DNA of 64,000 nt, taken from Xestospongia muta (taxonomy: Eukaryota; Porifera; Demospongiae; Haplosclerida; Petrosiidae). The position numbers and the translations under genes are program-made. The notes beneath the pieces are model-generated. The model was not told the DNA's origin. It saw only the letters and a program-made list of their open reading frames with translations, and did not search any database. Every line of letters starts with the position of its first letter. Within the stretch, counting starts at the first letter, position 1. The stretch lies in assembly GCA_963693285.1 (NCBI GenBank), contig OY848927.1, forward strand, positions 560,501 through 624,500. The letters are read 5' to 3'. This document shows positions 11,193-24,500 of the stretch, piece by piece.

Positions 11193-13863
11193 TTACAGGA
11201 AGGACTGTTTGCCATGAGTAAATTTACTCTCTAATGATTTTGAAGAGTCCTTAATAAGAGCTTTTCGTTTAGTGGATGTAATTAAATTTTGAGGAAGTTG
11301 TAAGTCAGTATCTCGATTAAATGGCTTCCTTTCTTTACCTTCTGGTTGTTCCTAACCCATACATGAAACAATTATAAAATTCTCACTGAACAAACTCACT
11401 TTTGCTTTTCTTTTTCTGTGTATATCCACAAGAGATTCTTTTCGGTGTTCCTTCTATAAAAAAAGAACATTAATAATTTTATTATCTTAAATTACATTAT
11501 ATCTCTCCACTTCTGCTGCTAATTTTTGATCTCTTGCAGATATGACAAGATCTTCTGTCTCCACTTTTTTTTTCTTTTCTCCTTCCTAGAAACGATAAAA
11601 GTAAAGCATTACAAAATTATATTTTAGTAACAAACTTGCAACTTCCTGGCCTTTTCAGCAGGAGTATCTGTCCACACGGAACGATCTCCTGGATCAATGT
11701 AAGTTGTACGAAATTTTCTTGGGGTCATACTCACACCTAAATGAACAAAATAGTAAGTGATATGATAATAATCTATTTGTATTTAGAGAGTATGAAGCTA
11801 AACAAAATATTTAAAATGCATACCAATAGGTCTGATTTCATCGGGTAATTTCATCATCCATTCCTCCCTCACTGGTTTTGACATACCAATAGCCTGAAAT
11901 CAGAAATGTAATAAGAGAATTCTATACATGTCAGCTACTGTTGCCACAAAAATCTAATTACATAAAAATCAAAGAGAGTGCAGTGTATCAAATATCGGGG
12001 TCAAGGTCAAATTATGTAATTGTCCTTTGTTGTGTGTACCAGTCTAGCTTTGTTGTGCGTACCAGTCTAACTATTTTAGGGAATAATTCATGTTTATACA
12101 TTATTTATGTGCACTATTGTAGCACTAGGGGATAGTTATATATCGTATGATCTACTTCAGTTATACATTATTTATGTGCAATATTGTAGCACTAGGGGAT
12201 AGTTATATATCGTTTGATCTACTTCAGTTTATACATTATTTATGTGCACTATTGTAGCACTAGGGGATAGTTATATATCGTTTGATCTACTTCAGTTTAT
12301 ACATTATTTATGTGCAATATTGTAGCACTAGGGGATAGTTATATATCGTATGATCTACTTCAGTTATACATTATTTATGTGCACTATTGTAGCACTAGGG
12401 GATAGTTATATATCGTTTGATCTACTTCAGTTTATACATTATTTATGTGCAATATTGTAGCACTAGGGGATAGTTATATATCGTTTGATCTACTTCAGTT
12501 TATACATTATTTATGTGCACTATTGTAGCACTAGGGGATAGTTATATATCGTTTGATCTACTTCAGTTATACATTATTTATGTGCACTATTGTAGCACTA
12601 GGGGATAGTTATATATTGTATGATCTACTTCAGTTTATACATTATTTATGTGCACTATTGTAGCACTAGGGGATAGACATATATCTTTTGATCTACTTCA
12701 GTTTCCCAGCTCACATTGCTACATAATTAATGTAAGGGAGTTTAACAATAAACAGTTAAAAACACTGACTGAAAATCATATATTTTATAATTTAATATTT
12801 AGTGGTTAGAGATTTTGGCTTATAAACTAAATTATGAGTGGAAAAAACAAGAGTAGACAAAGTTATAACAGCTGTTGCTACTACTTGGACAAAAAATACA
12901 ATAAGAGAATATAATGCTAACATCATAGATCTGATACGACTGAAACATATAGGGGGCTGTTACCATGGCAATAGAATCGACAAATATTTTAGTATACATT
13001 AGCACAACACTTGGTGGGGTCTGCATGATAGCAGGAGATCAATTTACTGTCACATTCTCACTTTGGGATCTAGTCTTTCTTTCATGACCTTTGATCTAGC
13101 TTCTATATCACGTTTACGTATCTCTCTCTCTGATACCTAAAGAAAATATTAAGGATTGTTTGTAAAGAATACAATGAGTTATTACTGTAATGTTGTTGTT
13201 AGCAGGTGGTAATGGACCTATGACCTCTCCTCCTTCTTGAGTTTCCTCCTCCTTTTGAATTCCTTCTAAAATTAGAAATAAACATTAGCTGATCAAATTG
13301 TATCAGTGAGTTATTTGATACACCTGTTTTGTTATCTTATGGAAATATTTTAACTTAATTATGACATAGCTTCTATCAAAATAATATTTTAGACTTAAAA
13401 GTAACAATTGGTTAGTGATCATATCATTATGCTCATTTTCTAATTGTATTTACATTTTTACATGAAGATCAAAACAACAACATTGTAGTCTGATTCTCAA
13501 ACTCCCTTAACTGGGAATGGGACTATATAAGTTTATATGAGATATACCATTGTCCATTTCATTATCTCTTAGATGAGCTGGTAACAATGGACCAATCACA
13601 TGTGGTCTTGGGGGGGAACCACGTTCTGGGAGAAAATCAGGGGGCAAAGCTGGACCAAATGAGACATCATCGTCTGCAATTGATTTTGTGTCCGCAATGT
13701 CTTTTGATGGCGTTTTTGAGTCTACTAGTTCTACTGGTATTTGTGGTCCTATACCTGGATTAATATCTGTACATAAACAATAAAATGTATATAATAATAA
13801 TTCATAATTAACTAAACCTTGTTGTAAATGACTTGGTAACGCAGGACCTATAAAGTCTGACAT
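11193..13863 (-). CDS. GPALPP1: GPALPP motif-containing protein (DUF3752)
   Basis: A nuclear protein of unknown biochemical role. Nine exons on the minus strand: 13818-13863, 13548-13766, 13186-13265, 13062-13136, 11824-11893, 11636-11736, 11496-11585, 11400-11453, 11193-11351. They join in phase into 297 residues; the human protein is somewhat longer. The N-terminal half carries several family motifs: IGPALPSHL, FGPALPPDF, IGPLLPAHL and IGPLPPA. The C-terminal half is the DUF3752 region: EEWMMKLPDEIRPIG, then MTPRKFRT, then DRSVWTDTPAEKA, followed by a basic Lys/Arg-rich tail. The start ATG is 61 bp from the divergent TRUB1 ATG. Intron 4 holds a 67-bp tandem array. The family assignment is firm, the function is not. 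Confidence 0.9.
12093..12710 (-). repeat. 67-bp tandem array, 9 copies, in GPALPP1 intron 4
   Basis: Each copy contains GCACTAGGGGATAG and ends near TGATCTACTTCAG. Copies alternate between GCACTATTG and GCAATATTG, and between CGTATGATC and CGTTTGATC. This suggests that pairs or triplets of units were duplicated together. Confidence 0.9.
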
Positions 13864-13924
13864 TATTTAAATTGAGAAGGCGTGGCTTTCATTATTAACT
13901 AATTTGCATTTTGCATCAATCTTC
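13864..13924. promoter_or_regulatory. 61-bp divergent promoter of GPALPP1 and TRUB1
   Basis: Only 61 bp separate the two start codons, so both 5' ends must be driven from here or from inside the neighbour. It contains AGGCGTGGCT, a KLF/SP-like GT/GC box. Related boxes (CCACGCCCC, AGGTGTGGCT) lie in the IWS1/ZRSR2 and PSMD1/ALG9 gaps. No TATA box is evident. The role is inferred from position. Confidence 0.6.
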
Positions 13925-14692
13925 ATGAGAGGGATATTTGCAGTTTATAAGCCACCAGGATTAACATCTGCAGATGTAACAAACATAATACGTAAAGAAC
14001 TGACAGGAGAATATGGTTATCTAAAAAGACAATCTCCATTGAAAAGTGGGAATGTACCACACCAAGTCCGGGCCAAGGGTTATGTGCCTTCTCGACTATT
14101 GAAAGTGGGTCATGGTGGAACATTGGACAAAGCTGCTGAGGGAGTTTTAGTGATTGGCGTGGGAGATGATTGTAAAAACTTGAGTCTTTATCTTCATGGT
14201 GATAAGACATATATCGCTGAGGGTACTTTAGGCATAGCTACTGATACTCATGATAGAGAAGGTCATGTGATTGATCAGCGACCCTATGATCACGTCTCTG
14301 AACTTAGATTAAAAAAAGTTCTAAAAATGTTTAAAGGAGAACATCTCCAGATCCCACCTGTGTACTCAAGTTTAAAGATAAAAGGTCAACGTGCTTCAGA
14401 CTTAGCCCGGCAAGGATGTCAACAATACATTGAAATGACTTCTCGTGAGAGGTCTATTACAATTTATGATATCACTCTCAATCATTTTCAACCACCAAAG
14501 TTCACTCTGATGATATCTTGTTCTTCAGGCACCTACATTCGTAAATTAATACACGATATTGGTCATAAGTTATGTACTGTGGCTTATATGAGTAGTCTTT
14601 GTCGTACAAGACAGGGTTTATTTACTTCAGAGAATGCATTATCTATGGATCAATGGACTTTTAAGGTATTAAAAAGTTTATTGAAAGAGTAA
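13925..14692 (+). CDS. TRUB1: tRNA pseudouridine synthase TruB family (TRUB1)
   Basis: Converts U55 in the T-arm of tRNAs to pseudouridine. It is a single-exon gene of 255 residues. I chose the ATG at 13925 (MRGIFAVYKPPG) because the longer open frame from 13904 would need a TTG start. Family motifs: FAVYKPPGLTS at the N-terminus, then GHGGTLDKAAEGVLV with the catalytic aspartate at about residue 68, then the KTYIAEGTLGIATDTHDREG strand-loop, IPPVYSSLKIKG, and CSSGTYIRKLIHDIG near the C-terminus. The PUA domain of bacterial TruB is missing, as expected for animal TRUB1. It is divergent with GPALPP1 and convergent with the chordin-like gene (244 bp between stops). Confidence 0.95.
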   Translation: MRGIFAVYKPPGLTSADVTNIIRKELTGEYGYLKRQSPLKSGNVPHQVRAKGYVPSRLLKVGHGGTLDKAAEGVLVIGVGDDCKNLSLYLHGDKTYIAEGTLGIATDTHDREGHVIDQRPYDHVSELRLKKVLKMFKGEHLQIPPVYSSLKIKGQRASDLARQGCQQYIEMTSRERSITIYDITLNHFQPPKFTLMISCSSGTYIRKLIHDIGHKLCTVAYMSSLCRTRQGLFTSENALSMDQWTFKVLKSLLKE

Positions 14693-14936
14693 CTCTATTA
14701 ACTTTTAAGGTAAAAATATTGAACCTAAACCCTAACAGATTGTACTGAAATTATTAATTAACAAAAATTATAATTTATAATGAAGGTTTGAAATAGCAGT
14801 GTAATTATTAATTTGGTAGTTAAATTGTAAAGTAAAAAAATATATATAATAACAAAATTGTCCTCAATTATCATTACACACTGCATTTAATGGCCTGGCA
14901 TAAATTATAACAGAGTAAAAGAACTGGTTTGAGTGC

Positions 14937-17418
14937 TTAGCATTCTTGCTCTGTTATAGGAACTGGTCTAAGCATTTTAACAACCATCTCTGCACACTTT
15001 TTTGTACAATTTTCTATTTTTGCTCTTTTACCTGGTTTAGAGTGAAGTCCTCTCACTCTTCCTATAGTGAAACAATTATAAATAACACATAAAGTTCTAC
15101 TCTTTTATTCATTACAAATATGTATTTTAAAGAGTGTGGTACACAGTTAATAGATACACAGGGACTTTTTCTTGCAATGTCTGATATAGCTGGCCTTTTT
15201 TCCAGCAAAATAAAGCACTGACATATTTCCAATGAACTTACTTTCTATAGTACTTCCTACCATCTTTGAACTGCATGTACTGTGAAGGAATACCTGAGAA
15301 AGTAAAATCTCAACGTTTTTCACTCCATTTGAAAGCCAGGTGTACACGACAACTGTTTTGTTTTTAACATTTTCTATGGCCATTGTAGAGACACTACACA
15401 AGTAAACATTGTGAGTATATTTTGTCTCACAAGACTTGATTATTGTAGGTGGTGGAGTAGATGGAGGTACAGATGATGTGGTAGCGTTGCCAGTTGGAGT
15501 GGGATTTGGGGTTGAGTTTTGTGGTGGGTTGGCTAAGAAAAATTGTAAAGTAATTGTCTTGCTATGGTAGAGTGGGTTAGTATAATTTGAGTAATTAATA
15601 TTGAATTTTTTCTACCAATCACAATAAAAAGTGACATTTACACACTTCAGTAGGTCAGTCTACCATGCATGTGTAAGAAGTCACTACGACTATTGTTTCA
15701 TAGTGACAGATGAGTAATTGTTAACTTTAGCTAAAAATTGATGGACTGATGGGAATTAGTTATGAATCATGAGAATGGTTTGGCATTAACCAATCTCTCC
15801 ATCTGTTAATAACAAGTGTCACGCAAAGCATCCATTAATCTATATATATTATTTGTACGTTCACTTACTTCCAACACTTTTGGAACATGTAGGACAACAT
15901 CCTACAAAGTTACTCTCTGAATTATTGCCAGTACATGGAGGTGCAGGTGGACAAAGAAATCTAGTGCATTCAGAGCGTGTGTTCTGTGAGATAAAAATGG
16001 ACAATGATATATAGAATTTAAACAGCTGCTATATGCTTATCTGCCTTACATTGCATGTACAGTTCACACAAGTATGAAACATGCCAAGTAAGAAAGGATG
16101 CCAATGCTCTCCATGTTTACGGATTTTACCAGTTTCATCAAAACACTCTGTAACAATGAAGTGAAATAGGAATGAAATACATTTGTGCAAATATTTTCAT
16201 TACATACCTCCATTTTTGTTGTCAGCTACATAGATGTGCATAAACAATAAAAAATGAGAATGATTTAAGGTTTAAAGTTACATACATAAGTATAAACATG
16301 TGTTATTGCATACTATATTGGAATGCACAAAATTTGTTGATATATATACTCGATAACAAATGATCAACTTGCAATATACATATTAATATGATCAAAGATT
16401 TGTTTACGTACGTTTTGGACAGGCTTTGCAGCAGTGTCCTTCTGGGATGTACTGCTCAGAAGGGTTACATCCAGTTGGTTCACGACAAGAATCAGAGACA
16501 TCCCTGCAAGAAACATTTCCATTCTATTAAAGAAAATTGTACATTTTTAGTTGTGTATTTAAATCAGAAAGAAAACAATTTATAGTTTAACTTACTTTGC
16601 ACGAGCAGCTGGTACAGTATTGATTGGATCCATTAGTAGCATTGAAGGGATGGAATATACTACCATGTTCATAAGTCACTCCATTATAGACACATTTATG
16701 TAGTCCATGAATCAATTTAACTATATTAAATACAGAAGAAACAGAAATTCTTGTCATATATAGCTGGCTCAAACTCACCTTCATTGGGACATTTATCGCA
16801 ACATTCACCTGTTAGTCTGATAGGATTAGCACAACTTAAAGTAGGACAGACTACAGGAGTACATTGTACTAAAGTAGTCTGTACAGTGTTTGCACCAGAT
16901 ATGAAGAAGAGAGAAAAATGCAATATAAGGAATTGGATATTCATGATGCTTATTTTCACAGCCACTTGAACTAAGTGATTGTGGCTGTGACACTACTTAG
17001 CTCATACTACTACTCACGTATGCTCTTTTTATAGTAACCCACTGCTTTCAAATATTTCCATAACCACATTTTAATATTATGTGCAATAAGATACTATACT
17101 ATAGGATATTGACTAACTGGTTTGCAAGTGCAGTAAATACAGGCAGCTTTATAGATCTTTCCATCAAATATCAAGTTAGGTTGAAACTTTTGGCCGATCA
17201 TGTAAGTCTTGTTTTGAAAGTTGCATGTACCAAAACCAGGCAGGAGAAGTAGTTGGGAGTGAGCTAGAGGTTAGGAAATTTTTAAAATTGGATATTTATT
17301 TAAACTAAATTTTTGAATTTGTCTGTGGAAATAGAGTGATACACTTACCAATTTGAACTTCAATGAGGCAGAGAGCAATAAGAGCAAAAATAAATCGTGA
17401 ACAATGTACAGCCATCAT
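14937..17418 (-). CDS. Chordin-like secreted protein with three VWC domains
   Basis: Likely an extracellular BMP-binding modulator, by similarity to CHRDL1/2. Ten exons on the minus strand: 17349-17418, 17118-17263, 16779-16878, 16596-16720, 16412-16523, 16208-16225, 16050-16147, 15869-15983, 15242-15532, 14937-15061. All phases agree and give 399 residues. A signal peptide (FIFALIALCLIE) is followed by three VWC domains, each split over two exons: one begins CNFQNKTYMIGQ and ends CCDKCP; the second has CVYNGVTYEHG, CTSCSCKNGNVSC and CCKACP; the third has CFDETGKIRKHGEHWHP, CVNCTCN and CCPTC. A Pro/Thr-rich linker and a C-terminal region with Cys pairs follow. An open frame starting at 16965 is only part of exon 3. 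Domain order fits CHRDL; strict orthology is not shown. Confidence 0.85.
16208..16225 (-). other. 18-nt phase-neutral microexon in the chordin-like gene
   Basis: It is flanked by a good acceptor (CTATGTAG) and donor (GTATGT) and adds six residues in frame between VWC2 and VWC3. Skipping it also keeps the frame, so it may be an alternative exon or a chance splice-site pair. Confidence 0.5.
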
Positions 17419-18464
17419 TTGATTTGATTACTTAGCAATGATAAGTGATAAGTTGTTAATAAAGAAATAAAGTTGAACAACTTTGACTACACTCAAATGA
17501 AGACTAGCAGGTTTATTTATAGTAACTATCTACAGTAATGTGCTTGTCATGCCTCATAAATTTTAAGGTAGCTAAAACCACCAATGGCATATTTATTATA
17601 CACGTACATGTGTGATGATGCATGTGTATTTTGCTTTGGGCGTTTGTGAACATCACTGTACCCACATGCCGGGACGTGTATGAGTAATGTATAAAAATTG
17701 ACATTTGACTCCAATGATTGTTCATTCAATCGTTAAATAAACAGATTTAATATAGTGTGTATATAACATCCCATCTGTTGCCAGGAAACAGAGGTAGTCA
17801 ACAGGTGTATGAGAAATGTTAAAAAAGCAAGAAGTAGAATAATAAACTGTTGGAAGAGGGGATAATTATGATGTAATAATCAATTACGTCATCAATCTTA
17901 GTCATATCGGGACCAACATCAAAATAGGGAGTCTTTTCGTTAAACCATATTGAAAAATGCTAACACAGCTATAAATTAAGTTTATTCAATTAGGAAATAT
18001 TATTATAATCTTTCACACATACTAACTCTGTTCATTTTGACTTTGCAGATTAAAGTGATTTCTTGTGGGAGATTATACACTTGAATTTATATGGAGGGTT
18101 ATCAAAAGAATACTCAGGAAACACCATTCACTTTATGAATACTATTATAAGGACCACAAGAACGAGAGGAATCCAATGATATAAAAATTAACTCTGTATA
18201 TCAAACTATTGTTAAAAATCCAATGTCTAACAAACAGAGTTCATTTAAGTTGTGGTTAATAAAGTACAGCCTCCTCCATTATAATAGTATTATTAATTCA
18301 AAGACTTGATCATTTGATTATTCCTTGTTTTTTGTCGTCATACACTACACATTTACTATAAGCTAATGCAAAAATGAAAAGTCAAATTTAAAGAACAGTG
18401 ATTTATAATAACAAAGTACATACTAACTATATAAGTGTCTATGAGTCCAATTGTATAATGTAAA
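17419..18464. other. Intergenic spacer between the chordin-like gene and the PSMD1 3' end
   Basis: This is the only codirectional gap in the window and is about 1 kb. It should hold the chordin-like promoter and the PSMD1 3' UTR. No further exon, RNA gene or repeat is recognised; the short open frames near 17513-17729 have no recognisable features. Confidence 0.6.
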
Positions 18465-18545
18465 TTAGCTATCATCTTCAATATATTCAAATGGTTCTGG
18501 AGGCAAAGGCTCTTCTTCTTCATCATCTTGTCCTGGTAAAAGAAC

Positions 18546-18579
<34 letters not shown>

Positions 18580-21500
18580 CAGTAGGATATCTGACAAAAA
18601 CCAATGGATACATTAACTTAAAAGATCACATTACATATTGGCACATCAAAGAAAAGTGTTACCATAGAAACCAAATAAAAAGAATAGAAAAACAATATAA
18701 TCAACATCAATAATAAGCTATGTCACTACTGACCAATCAAAAACTGGACAACACAGACAGAGGGAGGCTCAACTATTTAAATAATTTAAAAAACTAAAGA
18801 GTTTGCATACTACAACTTAAAAACACCTGCACATATAGATCATGTTGTTAAATAGAGCTTAGCAGAAGTCATGGGTAATTAACGAGTGTGACTTTTGAGT
18901 ATAAGATACACTGTAATCTGATTGGTCAATATAACAAGGATTCCATTGAGAGGGAAAATATTAGAAAAACAAAATAGAACAATATTAAACACTGTATGTA
19001 CATTAGATAATAATCAATGATGTCCACTTAAGAAAAGTAAATAATACCTTTTAATGGTTCAATCAATAGTTCTGGTATTTCTGCTTCAGTATTTCTTAGT
19101 AAAATAATACCTCCCGAGTTTATCTAAGTGAGTAATATACATGACCAGTTACGTTCATTAATACAATACATATTATATAGTATGGTAAAACCAGCAAGTA
19201 TTATATTGCTGTGGTAAGCGCTTCGTGAGAACAAGTATCAAGGTAACATTAGTATGGTTGCTATGGTCACAACCTTTGGTCATTGTGGCGACTACAATAC
19301 CTCCTACTGTCGTAATACGATACTACTTATAATGGATCGACTAATTTCTAAGGATTTTGTAATGGAAATCCTGATGCATTAGTAACCATTATTTATGTAA
19401 TGGAAATCCTCATGCATTAATAATCATCATCAGTACAACAGTTAATTCTATAGGTAATTTGATTTATAGAGAGAGAGAATTGAAAGAAATTAATCTTTAA
19501 AAATAGCATAATTGTTTATTTTGTTCGACAAAATTTTTATTTGGCTTTATAAATTTAACGCTTTGGTTACTCAAAGAGTAAGCAACACTTTGTAATCATA
19601 AAACAATTAGTTCTCATTAAAGAAAATATATGATTCACAACCATAGACACTATGTCATTCATTGACTTTGAACTTTACTGGTACTAACTTCAAAAGACTA
19701 TAACAAATTAACCTCAATTTGTTAATAATAAAAGTGACAGATTCTGCAAATTATGAATGTAATCAAGCATTCTTATAAGATTATTGACGACATAAAATCC
19801 AATAGTTGAAATGATAACTAGTATATTATTAGTATACTATTAGTATACTTAATATGATCGTTACTACTTCCAACCAATTGTTATATTTTAGTAGGAGTGT
19901 AACGACATCTCTCATTAAAACAACAACACTCCTTTTATCCAAATACGTACATTACTAGTGGGAGGTGCTTATCAACTTATTACTTCTAGAAACATAGAAA
20001 AGCTAACAAATTGACCACAAGACATAACTGAAGTCTTACTCAGATGTCAATGTTGTATCTAAATATGATATTATGTCTGAGCATATGTATGTAGTACTAT
20101 TATCAATGTCTGTTTGTTCATACCAAATGTTTTACGTTTCTCTAAGTTATGTCAGTCACAGCAATTAACCACTTAATAATTACTGGTATCAATAACTGTC
20201 ACATTATGAAACACTTTGATTCATAATAAACTTAACAGATTAGACGAAACAACAAGTCAAGTATGTATGGAACATTTTTTGCAAAGGAAAACATATTGAA
20301 TAACAATAATTAATTACACAATTAAATAACATATAAATTTGGAGCCTAACTACTTAAACAAGGATGAAGTTATTAAAGTCTAAATTTTTGAAATAACTTT
20401 TTAAAAGGAAATTTTAATAACTTCTTCTACAACAACATTCACCGACAAACAATAATCAAATTGTCAGACATATTGACTATGAGATCATTACAGAGAAAAA
20501 CATACTAAAATGATGCAATATTTACAGCGACAGAGTGGTATGGCTGGCTTTGAGAAGAGCATATTCCAATTACCTTATAAGGTAATAAATGACAAAATTG
20601 AAGCAATGCTGAGCTGGTCAGTGTGATAATGCAAGCTTTCCCAACACACACGATGATAAACACACATGGTGTTTGTTGGCCATAGATGCTTCATGTAATT
20701 ATATGGGTGACTAACATCAACTAAAGTGATACGATAAATAAAGACATATCTTTATTATATTATTAATTGGTTACAAATTAATGTTTCCAGTAACCTTGAT
20801 GATTTCATGCTGTAACTTTAAAGATTTAATGTTGGCCAATGTATAAATCATTTCAGTATGTTTAACGTCAAAAGTATTGTTGCTATATCTGAACTATTTG
20901 TAAAAGCCTCTCTCCCTCTCACCCTCCCTCTATCCAATAAGGCATAGTATATCAATACAATCTATAATGATGATACACAGCTGCATCATAGTACATCAAT
21001 ATTAGAGTGAGTTATTTAAGCAACAATTATACATTAGCCATTAGACATATCATTAGTGACAACCATAGCAACTCTACCGCTAAGATACCATCTAGACAAA
21101 TGACTTGACGGGTTACCTCCTTGAATTCCAAGGTTTTCTCTTAATATACAAAATGTGAACTATGTGAACTAATTACCACTAGGTTTTGTGGTCTTTAGTT
21201 AATTAAACTTGAGTGGTATCTTATTACGACAGTGATGGATTTTATAGTTTGGATTACATGGAAACGACTACAGGTGGTTCTCACATGACAAGCTCTGGCT
21301 TAATACCATGTAAGAATGATTCCCCAACTGTAATTAAAATAATTATATCAAATTTGTACATGTCATTACGTACAGATACATATACATGACAGGGAAAAAC
21401 AAAGGTAGAACAAGAGGACAAACAGAGGAAAAACAAAGCCAGAAAAAGAGAAGGAACAGAGGAGAAACAAAGGTAGAACCAGAGGAGGAACAGAGAAAAA

Positions 21501-24500
21501 AACAAAGGTGGAACCAAAGGAGGAACAGAGGAAAAACAAAGTCAGAAAAAGAGAAGGAACATAGGAGAAACAAAGGTAGAACCAGAGGAGGAACAGAGGA
21601 AAAACAAAGGTAGAACCAGAGGAGTAAAAGAGAAAAAACAAAGCCAGAAAAAGAGAAGAAACAGAGGAGAAACAAAGGTGGAACCAAAGGAGGAACAGAG
21701 GAAAAACAAAGGTGGAACCAGGGAAGTAACAGAGGAGGAATAAATGGTACAAGAGGCTTACAAAGATAAGTTATTTAATTATTATTCTAACGTCACTGTA
21801 GTGTATCACGAATGTCCTCTCCTACTTGTGTCCAACTAACCCTTTTATTTCTAAACAAATATCACCATGACAATAAAACCACAAAAATCCATTACTATTA
21901 TCCCAACAAACCAACTGGAAAAGTTGGCAACAAGTATTGTCACAATGCACAAGTTTCATTCACTTAATACTTATTACATTGATAGTGGACAGCATAAGTG
22001 TGTACAGTGTTATTGACACAAACACAAATGTACTTTCATTGTAGGCATACCAAAGAGGACAACTAGATAAACCCACAGACAAAAAAATGTTTAATTATTC
22101 TAGGCAGTTGGTAGTTGAGTCGTAGGAGTCTAATACCAGCCATCAGAGGGAGTGATAGCTATCTAACCACAAACATCGTCGCTAGGAAACATGTAGAGAG
22201 TGGTTTAAAAGATGGTTCATGAACTAGCATGACACTAATGATCAGTTTTATAGTAATTATCGTTGAATGCCCACTTTCTTAATGACAGTTCTTTTGGTAG
22301 AGCAAAACACAAAGGGCGATAGTAGTCAAATTAATTTTACTTATGTCCAGAGGCTACATTGTTTGTAGTCAGCAGAATATGATATCCATTAGAACATTAT
22401 TACACTAAATAATTATAGCCACAGGGCATAGGACATAGTGAGGCATTTACTACAACTTACAACAAAGATAGTAAGAAATATACATCTCCCTTGATATAAC
22501 GTATACTCATTATGTCTCTTACAACCAGCTGGTGTCATGTACATATATATGTATGCGTGTAACTGTAGCCATCAGCTGTTTTAATTCTCAGCATAGTTTC
22601 GTGCTAAGACAGGGATAACTTAATTGATGACATCATTTGGGCTACTGGTGTTACACAAGTAGTCATGCATTGTTATACATCACAGAACATGTACATGTAC
22701 ATGTACATGCATTGTGAATTTGCATTAGATGAAAAATAATCAAGTCTAACTAGTCTTACCGGTTTCAATGGCTTGTAACGGCAGGGTGATTCCAAGCTAA
22801 TGACTTTCAACTAAATAACAAAATATAAATATATATATATTTAATGATATATCATTATATATATTTATTTATAATTACAAGACAAAATATTTACAATACA
22901 TTCATTAGGGTGGGTGGTTAACAACTCAGCAGACATGAGGGTGGGTAACGAAAACTATTTAGAAAGTGGTTAACAGTTGAGAGCGTAGCTTGTTATTTGG
23001 TTTGGCATTAATCCATCACAATAATTCTATTAAATTAAATGACATATACTAATACATAAATATATTGCATTATTGCAATATTACTGCATATTAGGTGCTT
23101 GATATAAAGGCATTTTACGAAAAGGTACTATTTTGCTGTCTGTGTTTATTTACTCTCTCTTCGATATCATATATCCATTCTCAGCATAAAGCCAATATTC
23201 TTAGCATATATGTTCATTTTAATGCAAGTTTATTTATTGTAGTGTTACTTCATGTTGCTGAAATAACAGGATATACTTGTAATTGTTTAATACAAACATA
23301 CAACTAGTGTTATACAGTCACTCATTAGTCATGTTTGTAGAATAAAATGCGGCTATTTCACTAGAATGTAATAAACTATGTCCTTGTTTAGATCCAGTAA
23401 AGATAAGTACAACTGTCAGCTGTCTCAACCCTTCTCTTCAATGTAGCATGGTTATTGAGATACTGTATACAACTTGAAGGATAGTATCCTTTAATGATAC
23501 AACTACAACTGTGTTCTGTTGTCCCATCAGGGGTTAAATCAATATTACTATGGTAACAGTCACAATTACAACATTACCATAGAAATAACATACACGTATA
23601 TATATTACCATAGTAACTGTTATCACAGCAACAAGGCCAAAACTAATTGCTTTGTAGCGTTAGGTTTTCAATTTTGCTACAAACAATGGCAAAACTTACT
23701 AAATATCGAGATAGTATGTATTGTTCAATTTCTGTACATTATCATAGCTTGTAAATATTGATATTCAAGGTACATACTTGCTGAGGGAGAACTCGCGCAG
23801 GATTAGACAACATTTCAAACAGTGGTTCAGGTTCAGGTTTCTTTTCTTTGTCCCCATCTCCACTGTCCTCTTTACTTGACGCTTTATCTTCAATATTTTC
23901 AGACCCTTTAGTCTCTGACCCTTCTCCAGTTCCCTTCACTTCCTCGAGAGGTGGATCAAGATCATCAGATTCTTTCTTTCTTTTAGCATCAGGGGGTCCA
24001 GATGGATCCTATCAAAGATAGATTGTAAAACTTAGGAATAGTTACTGTTTTATTATTAATCTACATAAATTTCTACAGTGTCCCTTCTTCTATTGTACAT
24101 ACAATTTATAAATGAATTATTTAACAACATTTCTGAGCACAACCAGTTACTCTACTTAACAAGGGCCTATACAGCTAACTTCATTTAAAAAAATTGAAGT
24201 GATTTCATTACCTATAATTTTGGGCCATTTATTGATTTGGACTGTGGTTAAATCAATAAACCGAATATTGGCCTGCATCACAAAATCACTTGAAATTCTT
24301 TATGGAGTTATACATGTCCTTGTTAAGTGGTATTAGTATTAGTGGTAATGTTGTATTAGATTTTTAGAAATATTATAATAATATCTCTCATTCTATGTAC
24401 AATTGTACATGTAAATTAAATGAATCTTGTTGGTTATTTTACAGACTTTACATGTACATGTAAGTTAATGAATTTTGTTATTACAGATTTTACATGTAGA

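Noticed and set aside
13904..13924. N-terminal extension of TRUB1
   Set aside because: The extended frame begins with TTG; the first ATG at 13925 directly starts the conserved region.
16727..16965. Independent secreted VWC gene starting at 16965
   Set aside because: The second half of a VWC domain begins at an acceptor (16878) that joins in phase to exons at 17118-17263 and 17349-17418, which supply the signal peptide and first half.
21281..21752. Leu/Phe-rich membrane proteins on the minus strand
   Set aside because: They arise from the complement of a purine-rich repeat in several overlapping frames.
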